A stretch of 64,000 nt of DNA from Pseudomonadota bacterium (GCA_023433515.1 JAEZCN010000191.1:1-64000), one strand, 5' to 3'; positions 25,429 through 33,854 are shown, counted from the stretch's first letter. A program made the numbers and translations. The notes: generated by a model from the sequence alone, not told the origin.

Positions 25429-26724
25429 TCATCCGTCGCAGTCGTCGATCTGTGTCCAGACGGCCTTGCCGGGTGGTTGCTGGATGCAGGCGCCCGTCGG
25501 GAGACAGACCGTTCCCTGGTAAGTCGCGGACATCCGGTTCTTGTCGCCGGTGAGCGTGTAAGTGCCGTCGCCGCGGACGCCGCTGTGATTGAAGTTGAAT
25601 GAGCCGCTGCGTGCGCTCGAGGGCGTGTGTGTCATCGAGCCGCCGCAAGCGGCGAACGTGAATGGCTTCGTCACGTCGCAGACCTTCCATGGGCCGCGGC
25701 AGTCGCCGACGCCATCGATCACGTAAGAGTTCTTGTCGCACTCGGGCGCGCTGCGGCGAATCTCGTTCATGCGCTGCTTGACGAGTTGTTCCAGCTCGTC
25801 TTGCGACTGCGCGAGCGCGGGGCCCGTCAGGAAACCGACGATCGGGGTGAGCGCACCGGCCACGACGCCGGTAACGGTGTTCACGCCCCTCACCGTATCG
25901 TCGGCAATGATTTCCGCGCGGGCCGCGTCGAGCTGCTTGAGGATCTTCTCCTTCTGACCGGCAACCCACTGCGCACCGCTCGGGTTGCTCTCGATGCATT
26001 TGCGCAGCTCGTCGAGGTCCCTGAGTCGCTTGCGCGCCTTCTCGGAAAGCTCGTGCAGCTCCTTGCCCGCATTGGCCACGTTGATCGCGGCGCCGACCCG
26101 GCCGCCGGCCTTCGTGCCGAGCATCTTTTCGAGCAGCTTGTCGCGTACTTCGTCACTGGCCGTCTCGGTGAGCCAGCGCTGGAACACTTGCCCGTAGCCG
26201 CCGGAGAACTGCTGCGCGTGCGCGGCCGGGATCAGCAAGCCGATGAGATCGAGTTCGCGCGTGCGCAAAGCCGGCGGCAGCGCGGAGGCGTGCGTCATCG
26301 GGATGTCCGCTTCCGGCACGTAGTAGCGGATCGCGAGGGCTACTCGGCCTGGCTCGACCGACGCTTCCAGGATTTCCGCCGCCTGGACATCGCCGGCATC
26401 GACGCGAACGACGCGCAACTCGATGCGCGAGGTGTCGCCCCACGGGTAGGTGAGCACGACATGCGCCACTCCAGGCTCGGGATTGCTGGCGTTCCAGGTA
26501 GTCAGGGCCAGCAGGCGCGCTTCGTCCTGTTCGACACCCGCGTCGATCAGCTTCTGCACGACGGCCGGGTCAGGCGTGCCGTCCGGGTTCGGCTCGGGCG
26601 CGACGGGCTGGCCCGCACCTTGCGTCGCGGTTTGCGCCGCATCGGGCGTGGTCTTGCCGCTGCAAGCGACGAGGGTCAGCAGCATCGCGGCCAGCAACCC
26701 GATGCGTGTCTTCGCCGCGCCCAT
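25429..26724 (-). CDS. Exported-operon lipoprotein C
   Basis: Lipoprotein of 431 residues: signal with lipobox LVAC (MLLTLVACSGK), then PEPNPDGTPDPAVVQKLIDAG, YPWGDTSRIELRVVRVDA, YYVPEADIPMTHASALP and a helical middle with ESNPSGAQW and DDTVRGVNTVTGVV. The last ~100 residues contain six Cys (VGDCRGPWKVCD, AACGG, VCLPTGAC, DDCDG) and differ completely from the tail of C', so the two paralogues share a scaffold and differ in C-terminal module. The ATG directly follows the B stop codon. No known family. Confidence 0.75.
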   Translation of the reverse strand: MGAAKTRIGLLAAMLLTLVACSGKTTPDAAQTATQGAGQPVAPEPNPDGTPDPAVVQKLIDAGVEQDEARLLALTTWNASNPEPGVAHVVLTYPWGDTSRIELRVVRVDAGDVQAAEILEASVEPGRVALAIRYYVPEADIPMTHASALPPALRTRELDLIGLLIPAAHAQQFSGGYGQVFQRWLTETASDEVRDKLLEKMLGTKAGGRVGAAINVANAGKELHELSEKARKRLRDLDELRKCIESNPSGAQWVAGQKEKILKQLDAARAEIIADDTVRGVNTVTGVVAGALTPIVGFLTGPALAQSQDELEQLVKQRMNEIRRSAPECDKNSYVIDGVGDCRGPWKVCDVTKPFTFAACGGSMTHTPSSARSGSFNFNHSGVRGDGTYTLTGDKNRMSATYQGTVCLPTGACIQQPPGKAVWTQIDDCDG

Positions 26725-28122
26725 CTACTTCACCAGCGCCTTGAAGACTTCGGCGTTCTGCTCGATCAGATCACGAAGCTGGTAGTACTCGCCGCGCCTG
26801 TGCGAGTTCTTCATGTAGATGACGATGTATTGCGGCTCGCCGGGCGCCTTGGACTTGTCCAGGTAGTCTGGGTCCGGCTTGATCGGCACGAGCACGCGGG
26901 AGTCGATCTTCGATTCGTCGAGGATTTCGTAGCTCGCATCCGCCGCGCTCGCGCTCGGACTCAGGATGGCTTTCTGCTGCAGCCATGACACCGGCATCGT
27001 CAAGAGCTTCTGGTAGTTGGCGATGGGCTTGCGGTAGGAGTAGTCGAGAATCGGGTCGATACGCGCGCGGTTGGGTTGCTGGCCGGCGGCGGTGTATGCG
27101 CTCTCCTGCCTGCGCTGCTCGTCGGCCAGGCCGACCTGCAGGATGTCGATCTGCTTGCGCAGGAATTCTCCGCGGGTCACATAGGCGAATGGCAACTGGC
27201 CGCCGCGCGTGAACCAATAGCTGTCGGTGTATTCGCCAGGAATATGGAAGTACCCGTTCGTCGCCCGCGGCAGGCCGTTCGCGAGCCAGTCGCTGCGCAG
27301 GCGGAAGAAGCCCAGTTTGGCGTCCTGGCTGGTGCCGTCGCCGTTCTCGCTGTTGGGGTCGAAGTCGGGGGGCAGGCTGAATGGGCCTTCACCCATGGAG
27401 TAATTGACGTTGATGAACGCGTGAAAGCCGTAGTGGGTGTCCTTGAAGAACTTGCCGTTCGAATGGCAGCCGTACGGCAGGGAGCCCACGGCGTAGACCC
27501 ACGGGCGCATGTACGCGGGCTGCAAGGCAGTGACATCGACCGGCAGGCTGCCGCTGGCCTCGGTTTCAAACCCATTCGGCGCGAAGCCGGCGAACACCGG
27601 CTTGATCTTCGCGAGCACCGCCGCCGCGCCGGGCAGGCCTGGATTGAACGCGGGATCCTTGCGCGCGGCCCTGGTGCGGCCCACCGCATTCACATCGCAA
27701 CTGGCCTGCATTTTCGCGAGCGGCACGGCGGGGCCGGAGGGAACTGGCTTGATGTCGGCGGGCAGGGCATGGACTGTCGGCGTGGCGGCCTGGGCTGGTG
27801 CCGCGTCAGTCATCGCCGAACCGGGCGTCGCGTCCGTGTGCGGCACCACGTCGTCAGTCGCGGTGTTCTCCGGCTCATAGGTCTCGACCTTCGCGCCCTT
27901 CTTCTTGGCCGCGCGGATGCACTGCTCGTCGCCGAGGGCACACCGCACCACCTTTCGCGCGGCCTGGTCCGCCTTGTTCTCCACTTCTTCCGTCGCAGTG
28001 CGCTTGATCCTGTCCTTCAGCAGGTCGCCGAGGCTCTGCGCCTCAGCTACATGCGGCACGGCGCAGGCCAAGGTAGCTAGTACCAGCGTGGCGATGGAAG
28101 CGATCGTCGTATGGCGATTCAT
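26725..28122 (-). CDS. Exported-operon protein B
   Basis: Exported protein of 465 residues with a signal peptide ending HVAEAQ. An N-terminal segment (LGDLLKDRIKRTATEEVENKADQAARKV, CALGDEQC) is of a kind found at the start of several envelope proteins, followed by an Ala/Pro/Thr linker (about 85-120). The main domain (about 120-465) is shared with B': KIKPVFAGFAPNGFE, NGKFFKDTHYGFHAF, YWFTRGGQLPFAYVTRGEFL, and the end RRGEYYQLRDLIEQNAEVF. The ATG at 28122 has GGAGACC upstream; a GTG at 28125 is an alternative. 33 bp after gene A. Function unknown. Confidence 0.75.
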   Translation of the reverse strand: MNRHTTIASIATLVLATLACAVPHVAEAQSLGDLLKDRIKRTATEEVENKADQAARKVVRCALGDEQCIRAAKKKGAKVETYEPENTATDDVVPHTDATPGSAMTDAAPAQAATPTVHALPADIKPVPSGPAVPLAKMQASCDVNAVGRTRAARKDPAFNPGLPGAAAVLAKIKPVFAGFAPNGFETEASGSLPVDVTALQPAYMRPWVYAVGSLPYGCHSNGKFFKDTHYGFHAFINVNYSMGEGPFSLPPDFDPNSENGDGTSQDAKLGFFRLRSDWLANGLPRATNGYFHIPGEYTDSYWFTRGGQLPFAYVTRGEFLRKQIDILQVGLADEQRRQESAYTAAGQQPNRARIDPILDYSYRKPIANYQKLLTMPVSWLQQKAILSPSASAADASYEILDESKIDSRVLVPIKPDPDYLDKSKAPGEPQYIVIYMKNSHRRGEYYQLRDLIEQNAEVFKALVK

Positions 28123-28155
28123 CACGGTCTCCGGTTGTGAGGTGGTGCGGAAGGC

Positions 28156-29478
28156 TCAGTTGATCTTCTTCAAGATGCCCTTGAGAAATTTCTTGCCCTT
28201 GCTTTCCTTCTGACCTTCCTCTTGCGCGGGTTCTTCGTCCGTGGTGTCGGCGTCGGCGCCGTACGAGTCGTCCGTGTCCATGCCCATGCCGCCGAAATCC
28301 ATGCCGAGCATCGCGCCGGCGGTGGACTTGGTGCGGATGCGCACGTTCCACTCCGCATTCCACTTCTTCAGTTCTTCTGCAGCGGCGGGTCTCGGCGGCC
28401 ACACCACGTGGGTCTCGGGGCCGTAGGCGATCATGCTCAGCATGCTCATTCCGCCCATGCCGCTTTCCGCGCCAGCTCCGTCGCGAGAGGCGAAGATGCC
28501 CTTCGGAATCGTGCAGCTCGTGGCGGTCGGCGGCAGCAGCACTTTCTCCTTCAGCCAGCGGTCGATGTACGAACCCGTCAGGTACTGCTGCAGTCCGTGC
28601 CCGGCGCCGGCGCTCTCGGCGCTGCTCCACAGCACCATGGTGTTCTGGCCCTGCATCGCGATCGCGTTGACGAAGTAGGCTCGTGCGCGATCGACGGTCT
28701 GCCAGTTCACCGCGATGGCATCGGTGAGCTGGCCCTTGGTGCTGAGCGCGATCTTCGGCATGAACTCCGCGTTTCGGCCCAGATCGAACTTCAGCGATTC
28801 CGGCACGCCGTTGCCGGTCATGCGATGGGATCCGGCGAGCAAGGCGCCGTTGGACACGCGCCGACCATCCTTCTTGTTAGGCCACACGGCATAGGCCGGA
28901 GTGGCGTCGACGTCGCGATCAGGTACGAACTTGCCCGGCGTCATGCTGCCGCTGGTCTGCATGGCGCCGCCCGACATCTTCATTTTGAATGTGGTCGGCT
29001 GGCCGGCACGCACCTTGTCGCCGCAACCCCAGTATTCGAGGATGGTGATCTCGATATCGGGCACCTTTTGTGTGCCACCCTTCGTTTGGGGGGTGGGCTC
29101 CGGTGGAGGTGGCGGCGTCAGCAGCAGAGACTTGCCCAGCTTCAAGCCATCGGGAATCGCGAGCTGCGCCTCCACGCCAGGCTTGAGCTTGTTGTACAGC
29201 GCCACGTCGAGGTATTGCCCGGACTGCCCCCCGCCGCCGGCATTACCGCGCGCGGTCGGATAACGCATCTCGTTGTTGGCTCCTCCCATCATCCGGCCGG
29301 CAAGGCCAGCCATCGCGCCCATGTCGGGCATGCCGGAGCTATGCGTGGAAACGTCGATCCAGACCAGCGTTTCGGGGGTTTGCGCCTGGGCGGCGGCGGC
29401 AGTCAGGGCCGCCGAGGATGCGAAGGCAAGCGCGGTGGTCAACGGCGCGAGGCGCCGACGGTTGGGCGAGCGAGGCAT
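28156..29478 (-). CDS. Exported-operon protein A (first gene)
   Basis: Exported protein of 440 residues; the signal peptide runs to AAAAQAQ. The mature part begins LVWIDVSTHSSGMPDMG, then a Gly/Met-rich stretch (GLAGRMMGGANNE), and a beta-rich core with LEYWGCGDKVRAGQPTTFKM and VWPNKKDGRRV. Later motifs are SHRMTGNGVPESLKF, ARAYFVNAIAMQG and a C-terminal lysine-rich tail (KGKKFLKGILKKIN). I recall similar secreted proteins of unknown function in Xanthomonadales and Burkholderiales but cannot name a family. The start has AGGAG 7 nt upstream. The first gene of the operon; the promoter should lie in 29479-29640. Confidence 0.75.
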   Translation of the reverse strand: MPRSPNRRRLAPLTTALAFASSAALTAAAAQAQTPETLVWIDVSTHSSGMPDMGAMAGLAGRMMGGANNEMRYPTARGNAGGGGQSGQYLDVALYNKLKPGVEAQLAIPDGLKLGKSLLLTPPPPPEPTPQTKGGTQKVPDIEITILEYWGCGDKVRAGQPTTFKMKMSGGAMQTSGSMTPGKFVPDRDVDATPAYAVWPNKKDGRRVSNGALLAGSHRMTGNGVPESLKFDLGRNAEFMPKIALSTKGQLTDAIAVNWQTVDRARAYFVNAIAMQGQNTMVLWSSAESAGAGHGLQQYLTGSYIDRWLKEKVLLPPTATSCTIPKGIFASRDGAGAESGMGGMSMLSMIAYGPETHVVWPPRPAAAEELKKWNAEWNVRIRTKSTAGAMLGMDFGGMGMDTDDSYGADADTTDEEPAQEEGQKESKGKKFLKGILKKIN

Positions 29479-29635
29479 GACGTTTCTCCTGTGCAGCGGC
29501 CACTTTCGGGGCCACAGAGGAGTTATCGGGAAATGGCTCGCAGACCCGTCACGCTCATGGCGCAAGGTGCGGTTCGGGAGGAAGGATATGTAAGGAGCCG
29601 GAAGACTCGTTACGGACTGACGTTCAGAACGCCTG

Positions 29636-29683
29636 GAAGAAAAAAGCCCCTCGCCGGTTTCCCGGCGAGGGGCTTTTCATTCG
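29636..29683 (-). terminator. Strong intrinsic terminator (probably bidirectional)
   Basis: Perfect 12-bp stem GCCCCTCGCCGG (29646-29657) with CCGGCGAGGGGC (29662-29673), loop TTTC. On the minus strand it is followed by TTTTT then CTTC, so it fits the end of the RRM operon whose last stop is at 29713. On the plus strand TTTT also follows, so it may work both ways and isolate the operon of gene A. Confidence 0.92.
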
Positions 29684-29712
29684 ACACGCAATGCGGCCCT
29701 GATTCTTCGAAA

Positions 29713-30051
29713 TCAGGCCACCGGCAAGTCCACCGACGCGGGCATCAGCCGGCGACGCTGCTCTTCCTGCACCTGCTCGAGCGACAGACGCGTCGCGGCT
29801 GCCACCGATTTCAGAACGGGATGCGATTCGGCACGCGGCAAGGTCAGGCCATGGGCCCGTTCCCACGCGCGAATTCTCGCGCTCGGGGCATTGGCGGTCG
29901 ACGTCAGGTCGAGAAGCTCGGTCCTGCGGCGTTCATCCGCTGCCGCGCGCTCCTCGGCCAGTCGAACGCGGTACTCCGCGGGTAGTTCACCCGGGTTGAG
30001 AGGCGATACGGTCATCGATGCTGGACTCCGATAATCATGGTACGTATTCAT
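29713..30051 (-). CDS. Small hypothetical protein, last gene of the RRM operon
   Basis: Protein of up to 112 residues, mostly helical and charged (RVRLAEERAAADERRRTELLDL, then ARIRAWERAHGLTLP and AAATRLSLEQVQEEQRRRLMP). The segment ARIRAWERAHGL with SHPVLKSVAAATRLSLEQVQEEQ reads like a short helix-turn-helix-type helical unit, but no family is certain. The ATG at 30051 overlaps the stop of the upstream gene as ATGA. An internal ATG at 30015 with GGAG upstream is the alternative. A terminator follows. Confidence 0.6.
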   Translation of the reverse strand: MNTYHDYRSPASMTVSPLNPGELPAEYRVRLAEERAAADERRRTELLDLTSTANAPSARIRAWERAHGLTLPRAESHPVLKSVAAATRLSLEQVQEEQRRRLMPASVDLPVA

Positions 30052-30458
30052 TTACCCACCGCGATCGAGTATTCGATCTGCAAGTCGCAGAGCGTCTTGC
30101 CGTGGGGGCCGTGACGTTCGCCAGAGCACCGGATGTGTCCTTCCGCATGGTCCGTGCCCTGTGCCGCGATGTCATCGACGTTCGCCGCGAGATTGAGCTC
30201 GCCGCTACAGCCCGCATACGGACACGGGTAGACGAAGTAGGCGCGCGCGGGTGGATGCAACACGATGGATTGCGGTGCCGGTGGTTTGGAAACCTCGTCA
30301 TTGAATACGAGGTCGACCCGCAGCGTCGCGAACTGTGGGAACTGCACGCGCAATTCCTTCGCGGCCATGCGATCCCGGCGCTGCCTTTCGAGCCGCAGGT
30401 TTCGCGCCTTTTCAGGACTCAGGGCCGTCAGATTCTTCGCGCCGTTGCGCGGTCTCAT
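30048..30458 (-). CDS. Small zinc-ribbon-like protein in the RRM operon
   Basis: Protein of 136 residues, basic at the N-terminus (ARNLRLERQRRDRMAAKELR), then a domain with four Cys in a ribbon-like arrangement: YPCPYAGCSGELNL, GHIRCSGERHG and LCDLQIEY. This could bind zinc. The start ATG at 30458 overlaps the stop of the RRM gene as ATGA, and its own stop overlaps the next gene the same way, so all three are translationally coupled. No named family. An association with RNA metabolism is inferred only from the operon. Confidence 0.65.
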   Translation of the reverse strand: MRPRNGAKNLTALSPEKARNLRLERQRRDRMAAKELRVQFPQFATLRVDLVFNDEVSKPPAPQSIVLHPPARAYFVYPCPYAGCSGELNLAANVDDIAAQGTDHAEGHIRCSGERHGPHGKTLCDLQIEYSIAVGK

Positions 30459-30736
30459 CGGCGCCCGTACCCGCCGCCGCCGCCGCCACCGCGGGGTTTG
30501 TCCTGCGCCTCGTTGACCTTCAGCGGGCGGCCGCCAAAATCCTTGCCGTTGAGCGATTGCATGGCGCGCTGCGCGTCCGCGCCCGACATCTCCACGAACC
30601 CGAAGCCGCGCGGCTGTCCCGTGTCGCGGTCGTTGATCAGAGCGACCTTCTCGACGGTGCCGTGTGCGGCGAAAAGTTCGCGCACGCTGTCTTCCGTGGC
30701 GCTGAACGGCAGGTTTCCAACATAAAGCTTGGTCAA
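30455..30736 (-). CDS. RRM RNA-binding protein with Gly-rich tail
   Basis: Bacterial RRM protein of 93 residues: RNP2 is KLYVGNLPF, RNP1 is RGFGFVEM, and the C-terminus is a glycine-rich tail followed by YGRR. These proteins bind single-stranded RNA and are often cold-induced. The start is a TTG at 30736, chosen because GGAG sits 6 nt upstream and it gives the standard MTKLYVGNLP; the longer frame to 30775 starts upstream of the ribosome site. It is the first gene of a three-gene operon with ATGA overlaps and a terminator at the end. Confidence 0.92.
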   Translation of the reverse strand: MTKLYVGNLPFSATEDSVRELFAAHGTVEKVALINDRDTGQPRGFGFVEMSGADAQRAMQSLNGKDFGGRPLKVNEAQDKPRGGGGGGGYGRR

Positions 30737-31076
30737 GAGAAACTCCTCGAACGGTGATGTAGATAGCCGGCGCAAATGCGCCGCTCCGATGTGATTGCTT
30801 CAGGTGGCGGACTCGAGGCCGCAACGATGCGTCGGGCGACGCGCGAGCTGGAGCGAAACCGGCTCGGATCACAGGGGGTGCTAAAGGTACTTCAAAATGA
30901 GCGTTCCCGCTGGCTGAATTGCGTTTTTCCAGCGAAATCAACCAACCGGGCGGCGGCCTGCGGTACGGCGGACCGGGTGGGGCGTCCGCTCAGGATGTAT
31001 GTGCGTTCTGCGAAGGAAATGCCTCCGTGAACAAATGTCACGGAAGCGCTCGAAAAACTCACGCATTGGTGCCGCG
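30737..31076 (-). promoter_or_regulatory. Leader/promoter region of the RRM operon (no gene)
   Basis: About 340 bp with no supported coding sequence on either strand. Open frames here are short and lack ribosome sites. It must contain the leftward promoter of the RRM operon and the 3' side of the beta-propeller gene. One copy of the 8-mer GTAGATAG lies at 30759-30766, and a locally AT-richer patch at about 30885-30905 is the most promoter-like part. I see no cold-shock box that I can name. Confidence 0.35.
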
Positions 31077-31709
31077 TTACGATCCGCCGCGCGTCACCGC
31101 ACGGACCTTTCCTGTGCCTCCACCACCGCAGTAGAACGTATCTTTCCCATTCGACTCCAGTCCGGACACGTTGACGCTCGCAGGTAGTTCGACGCTCTCC
31201 AGCACCTCGCCGGATTCCGGGTCCACGCGCCGCAACTCGCTCTCATCGCCTTCCCACGTCGCATGCCACAACTCGTTGCCGAGCCACGTGACCCCGGTGA
31301 CGAAGCGATTGGATTCGATCGTGCGCAGCACTTTGCCAGTTGCGGGATCCACCTGGTGGATCTTGCGTGCGCGATATTCGCCTACCCACAGCGAGCCCTC
31401 CGCCCACGCAAGTCCCGAGTCGCCACCATTGCCGGGCGCGGGGATGGTGGAGATCACCTTGCCGGTATCGGGGTCCACCTTCTGAATATGGCTTTCGGCA
31501 ATCTGGTAAAGGTGCTTGCCGTCGAATGCCGTCCCCGCGTGAGCCTGCACGTCGAGCGAGCGCCGCACCTCGCCGGTAGTTGGATCGATGGCATTGAGCT
31601 TGTCGCCGCAGGCGGCCCACACATTCTTGCCGTCGAAGGTTACGCCGCCCACCTTGGTCCCTTCGGGAAAGGTGTATTCACGGACCACTTTGGCTGCGGA
31701 TCTCTTCAC
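31077..31709 (-). CDS. Cytoplasmic beta-propeller protein (Vgb/SMP-30-like)
   Basis: Protein of 210 residues built from repeats of the type FDGKNVWAACGDKLNAIDPTTGEV, KHLYQIAESHIQKVDPDTGKV, GSLWVGEYRARKIHQVDPATGKV and NELWHATWEGDESELRRVDPESGEV, that is, the beta-propeller blades seen in streptogramin lyase-like and glutaminyl-cyclase-like proteins. There is no signal peptide. Five blades are visible, so it may be a short propeller. It follows the two-HTH regulator by 33 bp on the same strand and is probably co-transcribed; a ligand-sensing role for the regulator is possible but inferred. Confidence 0.72.
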   Translation of the reverse strand: MKRSAAKVVREYTFPEGTKVGGVTFDGKNVWAACGDKLNAIDPTTGEVRRSLDVQAHAGTAFDGKHLYQIAESHIQKVDPDTGKVISTIPAPGNGGDSGLAWAEGSLWVGEYRARKIHQVDPATGKVLRTIESNRFVTGVTWLGNELWHATWEGDESELRRVDPESGEVLESVELPASVNVSGLESNGKDTFYCGGGGTGKVRAVTRGGS

Positions 31710-31742
31710 GTCGCTCTCCTCGAACCGTTGATGCTCACCATG

Positions 31743-32960
31743 CTAGACACCCGGCAGCGGGGCGGGGAGTAACAAGGTAGTCGCGATTCCGGGTAGCGGT
31801 GGAGTCATCCAGCGGCGCGAACGGCCCGCGCCATACGCCTGCACCTTTCCGGCCGCCGCGAGATCGTCGAGCGCGCGCTGCACGCTGCGTTGACTGGTGC
31901 CGAGCGCCAGCGCCAAGGCAGACGTGGGCCAGGACTCGCCATCCGCGAGAAACGCGAGCACGGCCGCGTGTTCTTCTTCCATCGGCCGCGCCAGCACGAC
32001 GACCTGCCGCGCTTTCGGTTTCAGCACGAAGCCCGTCTTCGTGGCCTCGACGTCGGCAACGCCTTTAAGAACCTTTCGCAGCCGGCCCATTTCGACGCGC
32101 AGTCGCGCACGCAGTGACTCATCCGCGACCTCGATGCGGAACGCACGGCGCACGAGCTCGTCGCGTGCTACGTCGTCGGGCCAGGCCTCGGCCAATGCGC
32201 GGGCGAGCGTGAAAAGTACCGCGCGTCCCGCGAGCGCGATCACTTTACCGTCGGCACGCACGGCATACCGACACTCATCGAAGATCAGCGCCTTCGAAGC
32301 GAATGTGGCTTCGACCTCTTCAAGTGTCACGACGCGTTTCTCCCCGCGCGCGAGCAGTCGGGCGGCGGGTGCATCGAGAATGCGTGCGACAGCTTCGACT
32401 TCGGCGACGAGCGCCGCAATGCCCGCCACGCGTGCAGCTTCCATCGCACGAGCCAACGCCGCGCGCGCGAGCCGGGTCCGGATTCGTCGAATGGCAATAC
32501 CCGCGACGATGAGTGCGTGCGTGGCCTCGAGTGCCGGCGTCAATGCCGTGCGTTCGATCTCGATCAAGAGCGCATCGGCATCGTCGAGCCTGCCTATCAA
32601 CAGCAATCGGCGGATCTGTAGATAGCGCGCGTGCGCGGTGTTCAGCCGGTCGCCGTGTTGTTCGAGGATCTTTCGAGCGGCCTCCAATCGTTTCGGGGGC
32701 CACCCCAGATCGCGCGAGGCGAGCGAAAGCTCCGCCTCGGCAACGATGCACCGTGCACGGGCCACGGACTCCCTCGCGCCAAAGGCCCGCGCCGCCGCGC
32801 GCACCAGCTCCTTCGCACGCCGAAAGTCCCCGATCTGGGCCATCGCGATACCGCGCAGCGCCAGCGCCGGCGCATCCTTGCGCAACGCAATCCGGTTGAG
32901 CGCGCCGAGTGGGTCGCCGGCGGCCAGCGCGCGCGCCGCGGCGGTGATCAGCGAGTCCAT
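31743..32960 (-). CDS. Transcriptional regulator with two DNA-binding domains
   Basis: Protein of 405 residues. The N-terminal ~200 residues are TPR-like helices (RAKELVRAAARAFGARESVARARCIVAEAEL...). The middle part looks like an OmpR-type winged helix (about 215-330: TLARALAEAWPDDVARDELVRRAF, then SLRARLRVEMGRLRKVLKGVADVEATKTGFVLKP). The C-terminus is a second winged HTH (AAVLAFLADGESWPTSALALALGTSQRSVQRALDDLAAAGKVQAYG). It is divergent from the DUF899 gene across about 100 bp, so it probably controls that gene and its own operon (inference). Confidence 0.75.
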   Translation of the reverse strand: MDSLITAAARALAAGDPLGALNRIALRKDAPALALRGIAMAQIGDFRRAKELVRAAARAFGARESVARARCIVAEAELSLASRDLGWPPKRLEAARKILEQHGDRLNTAHARYLQIRRLLLIGRLDDADALLIEIERTALTPALEATHALIVAGIAIRRIRTRLARAALARAMEAARVAGIAALVAEVEAVARILDAPAARLLARGEKRVVTLEEVEATFASKALIFDECRYAVRADGKVIALAGRAVLFTLARALAEAWPDDVARDELVRRAFRIEVADESLRARLRVEMGRLRKVLKGVADVEATKTGFVLKPKARQVVVLARPMEEEHAAVLAFLADGESWPTSALALALGTSQRSVQRALDDLAAAGKVQAYGAGRSRRWMTPPLPGIATTLLLPAPLPGV

Positions 32961-33058
32961 CGTTGAACTACGTTGTTCCCAATCCCGACAAAGATGTCAC
33001 TCCCGCTGCTCGCGCCCGGTACCCAAGAATGGCCGCCTCATCACCGGAGGAGCCCATC

Positions 33059-33841
33059 ATGACTCACGCAATCGGAACCCGCGAACAATGGCTGAAAGCC
33101 CGGCTCGAGCTGCTGCAGGCCGAGAAGGATCACGTGCGACAGGCGGACGAGCTCGCGCGCCGCCGCCAGGCGCTGCCCTGGGTGCGCGTCGAAAAGGACT
33201 ATTCCTTCGAAGCCGAGCAGGGCAGGGTGTCCTTGAAGGACCTGTTCCGCGGGCGCTCGCAGCTCCTCGTTTATCACTTCATGTTCGGTCCGACTTGGTC
33301 GCAGGGCTGCCCGTCCTGTTCGGCAATCGCCGATGGCTTCGACGGCATCGCGGTGCATCTCGAGAACCACGACGTGTCGCTGACCGCGGTCTCGCGCGCG
33401 ACGTTGGCGAAGCTGCTGGGCTTTCGCAAGCGCATGGGCTGGACCTTCCCGTGGGTGTCGGCCGCGGACGGTGCGTTCAACTTCGACTTCAACGTGTCGT
33501 TCACCGAAGAGCAGCAGCGCGCCGGCACCATCGAATACAACTACGCGCGCAACGCGCATGCGATGGACCAGATCGTGGAAGTGCATCCGGTGGTGGCGGC
33601 CATTGCAAGAGGAGTAGGCACCGACGCGGCCACCTACGGCCGCGACCGGCCCGGCATGAGCGCGTTCATCCAGCAGGACGGCGCTATCTACCACACGTAC
33701 TCCACCTACGCGCGCGGCCTCGACCCGCTGTGGAACAAGTACCAGTGGCTGGATCGCGCGCCGCTGGGCCGCAACGAGGGTGGCATCTGGTGGAAGCGCC
33801 ACGACGAGTACGCCGCGGCGGATCGCGCGAGCGTGGCGTGA
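33059..33841 (+). CDS. DUF899 family protein (thioredoxin-like fold)
   Basis: Protein of 260 residues of the DUF899 family (thioredoxin-like, function unknown, often next to regulators). It has the family block LARRRQALPWVRVEKDYSFE, then LLVYHFMFGPTWSQGCPSCSAIADG, where CPSC is in the position of a redox Cys pair, and a C-terminal PLWNKYQWLDRAPLGRNEGG. The ATG has GGAGGAG 7 nt upstream. A redox or detoxification role is suggested by the family fold, not shown. The DUF2182 remnant follows. Confidence 0.88.
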   Translation: MTHAIGTREQWLKARLELLQAEKDHVRQADELARRRQALPWVRVEKDYSFEAEQGRVSLKDLFRGRSQLLVYHFMFGPTWSQGCPSCSAIADGFDGIAVHLENHDVSLTAVSRATLAKLLGFRKRMGWTFPWVSAADGAFNFDFNVSFTEEQQRAGTIEYNYARNAHAMDQIVEVHPVVAAIARGVGTDAATYGRDRPGMSAFIQQDGAIYHTYSTYARGLDPLWNKYQWLDRAPLGRNEGGIWWKRHDEYAAADRASVA

Positions 33842-33854
33842 ATCCGGATCTGGC

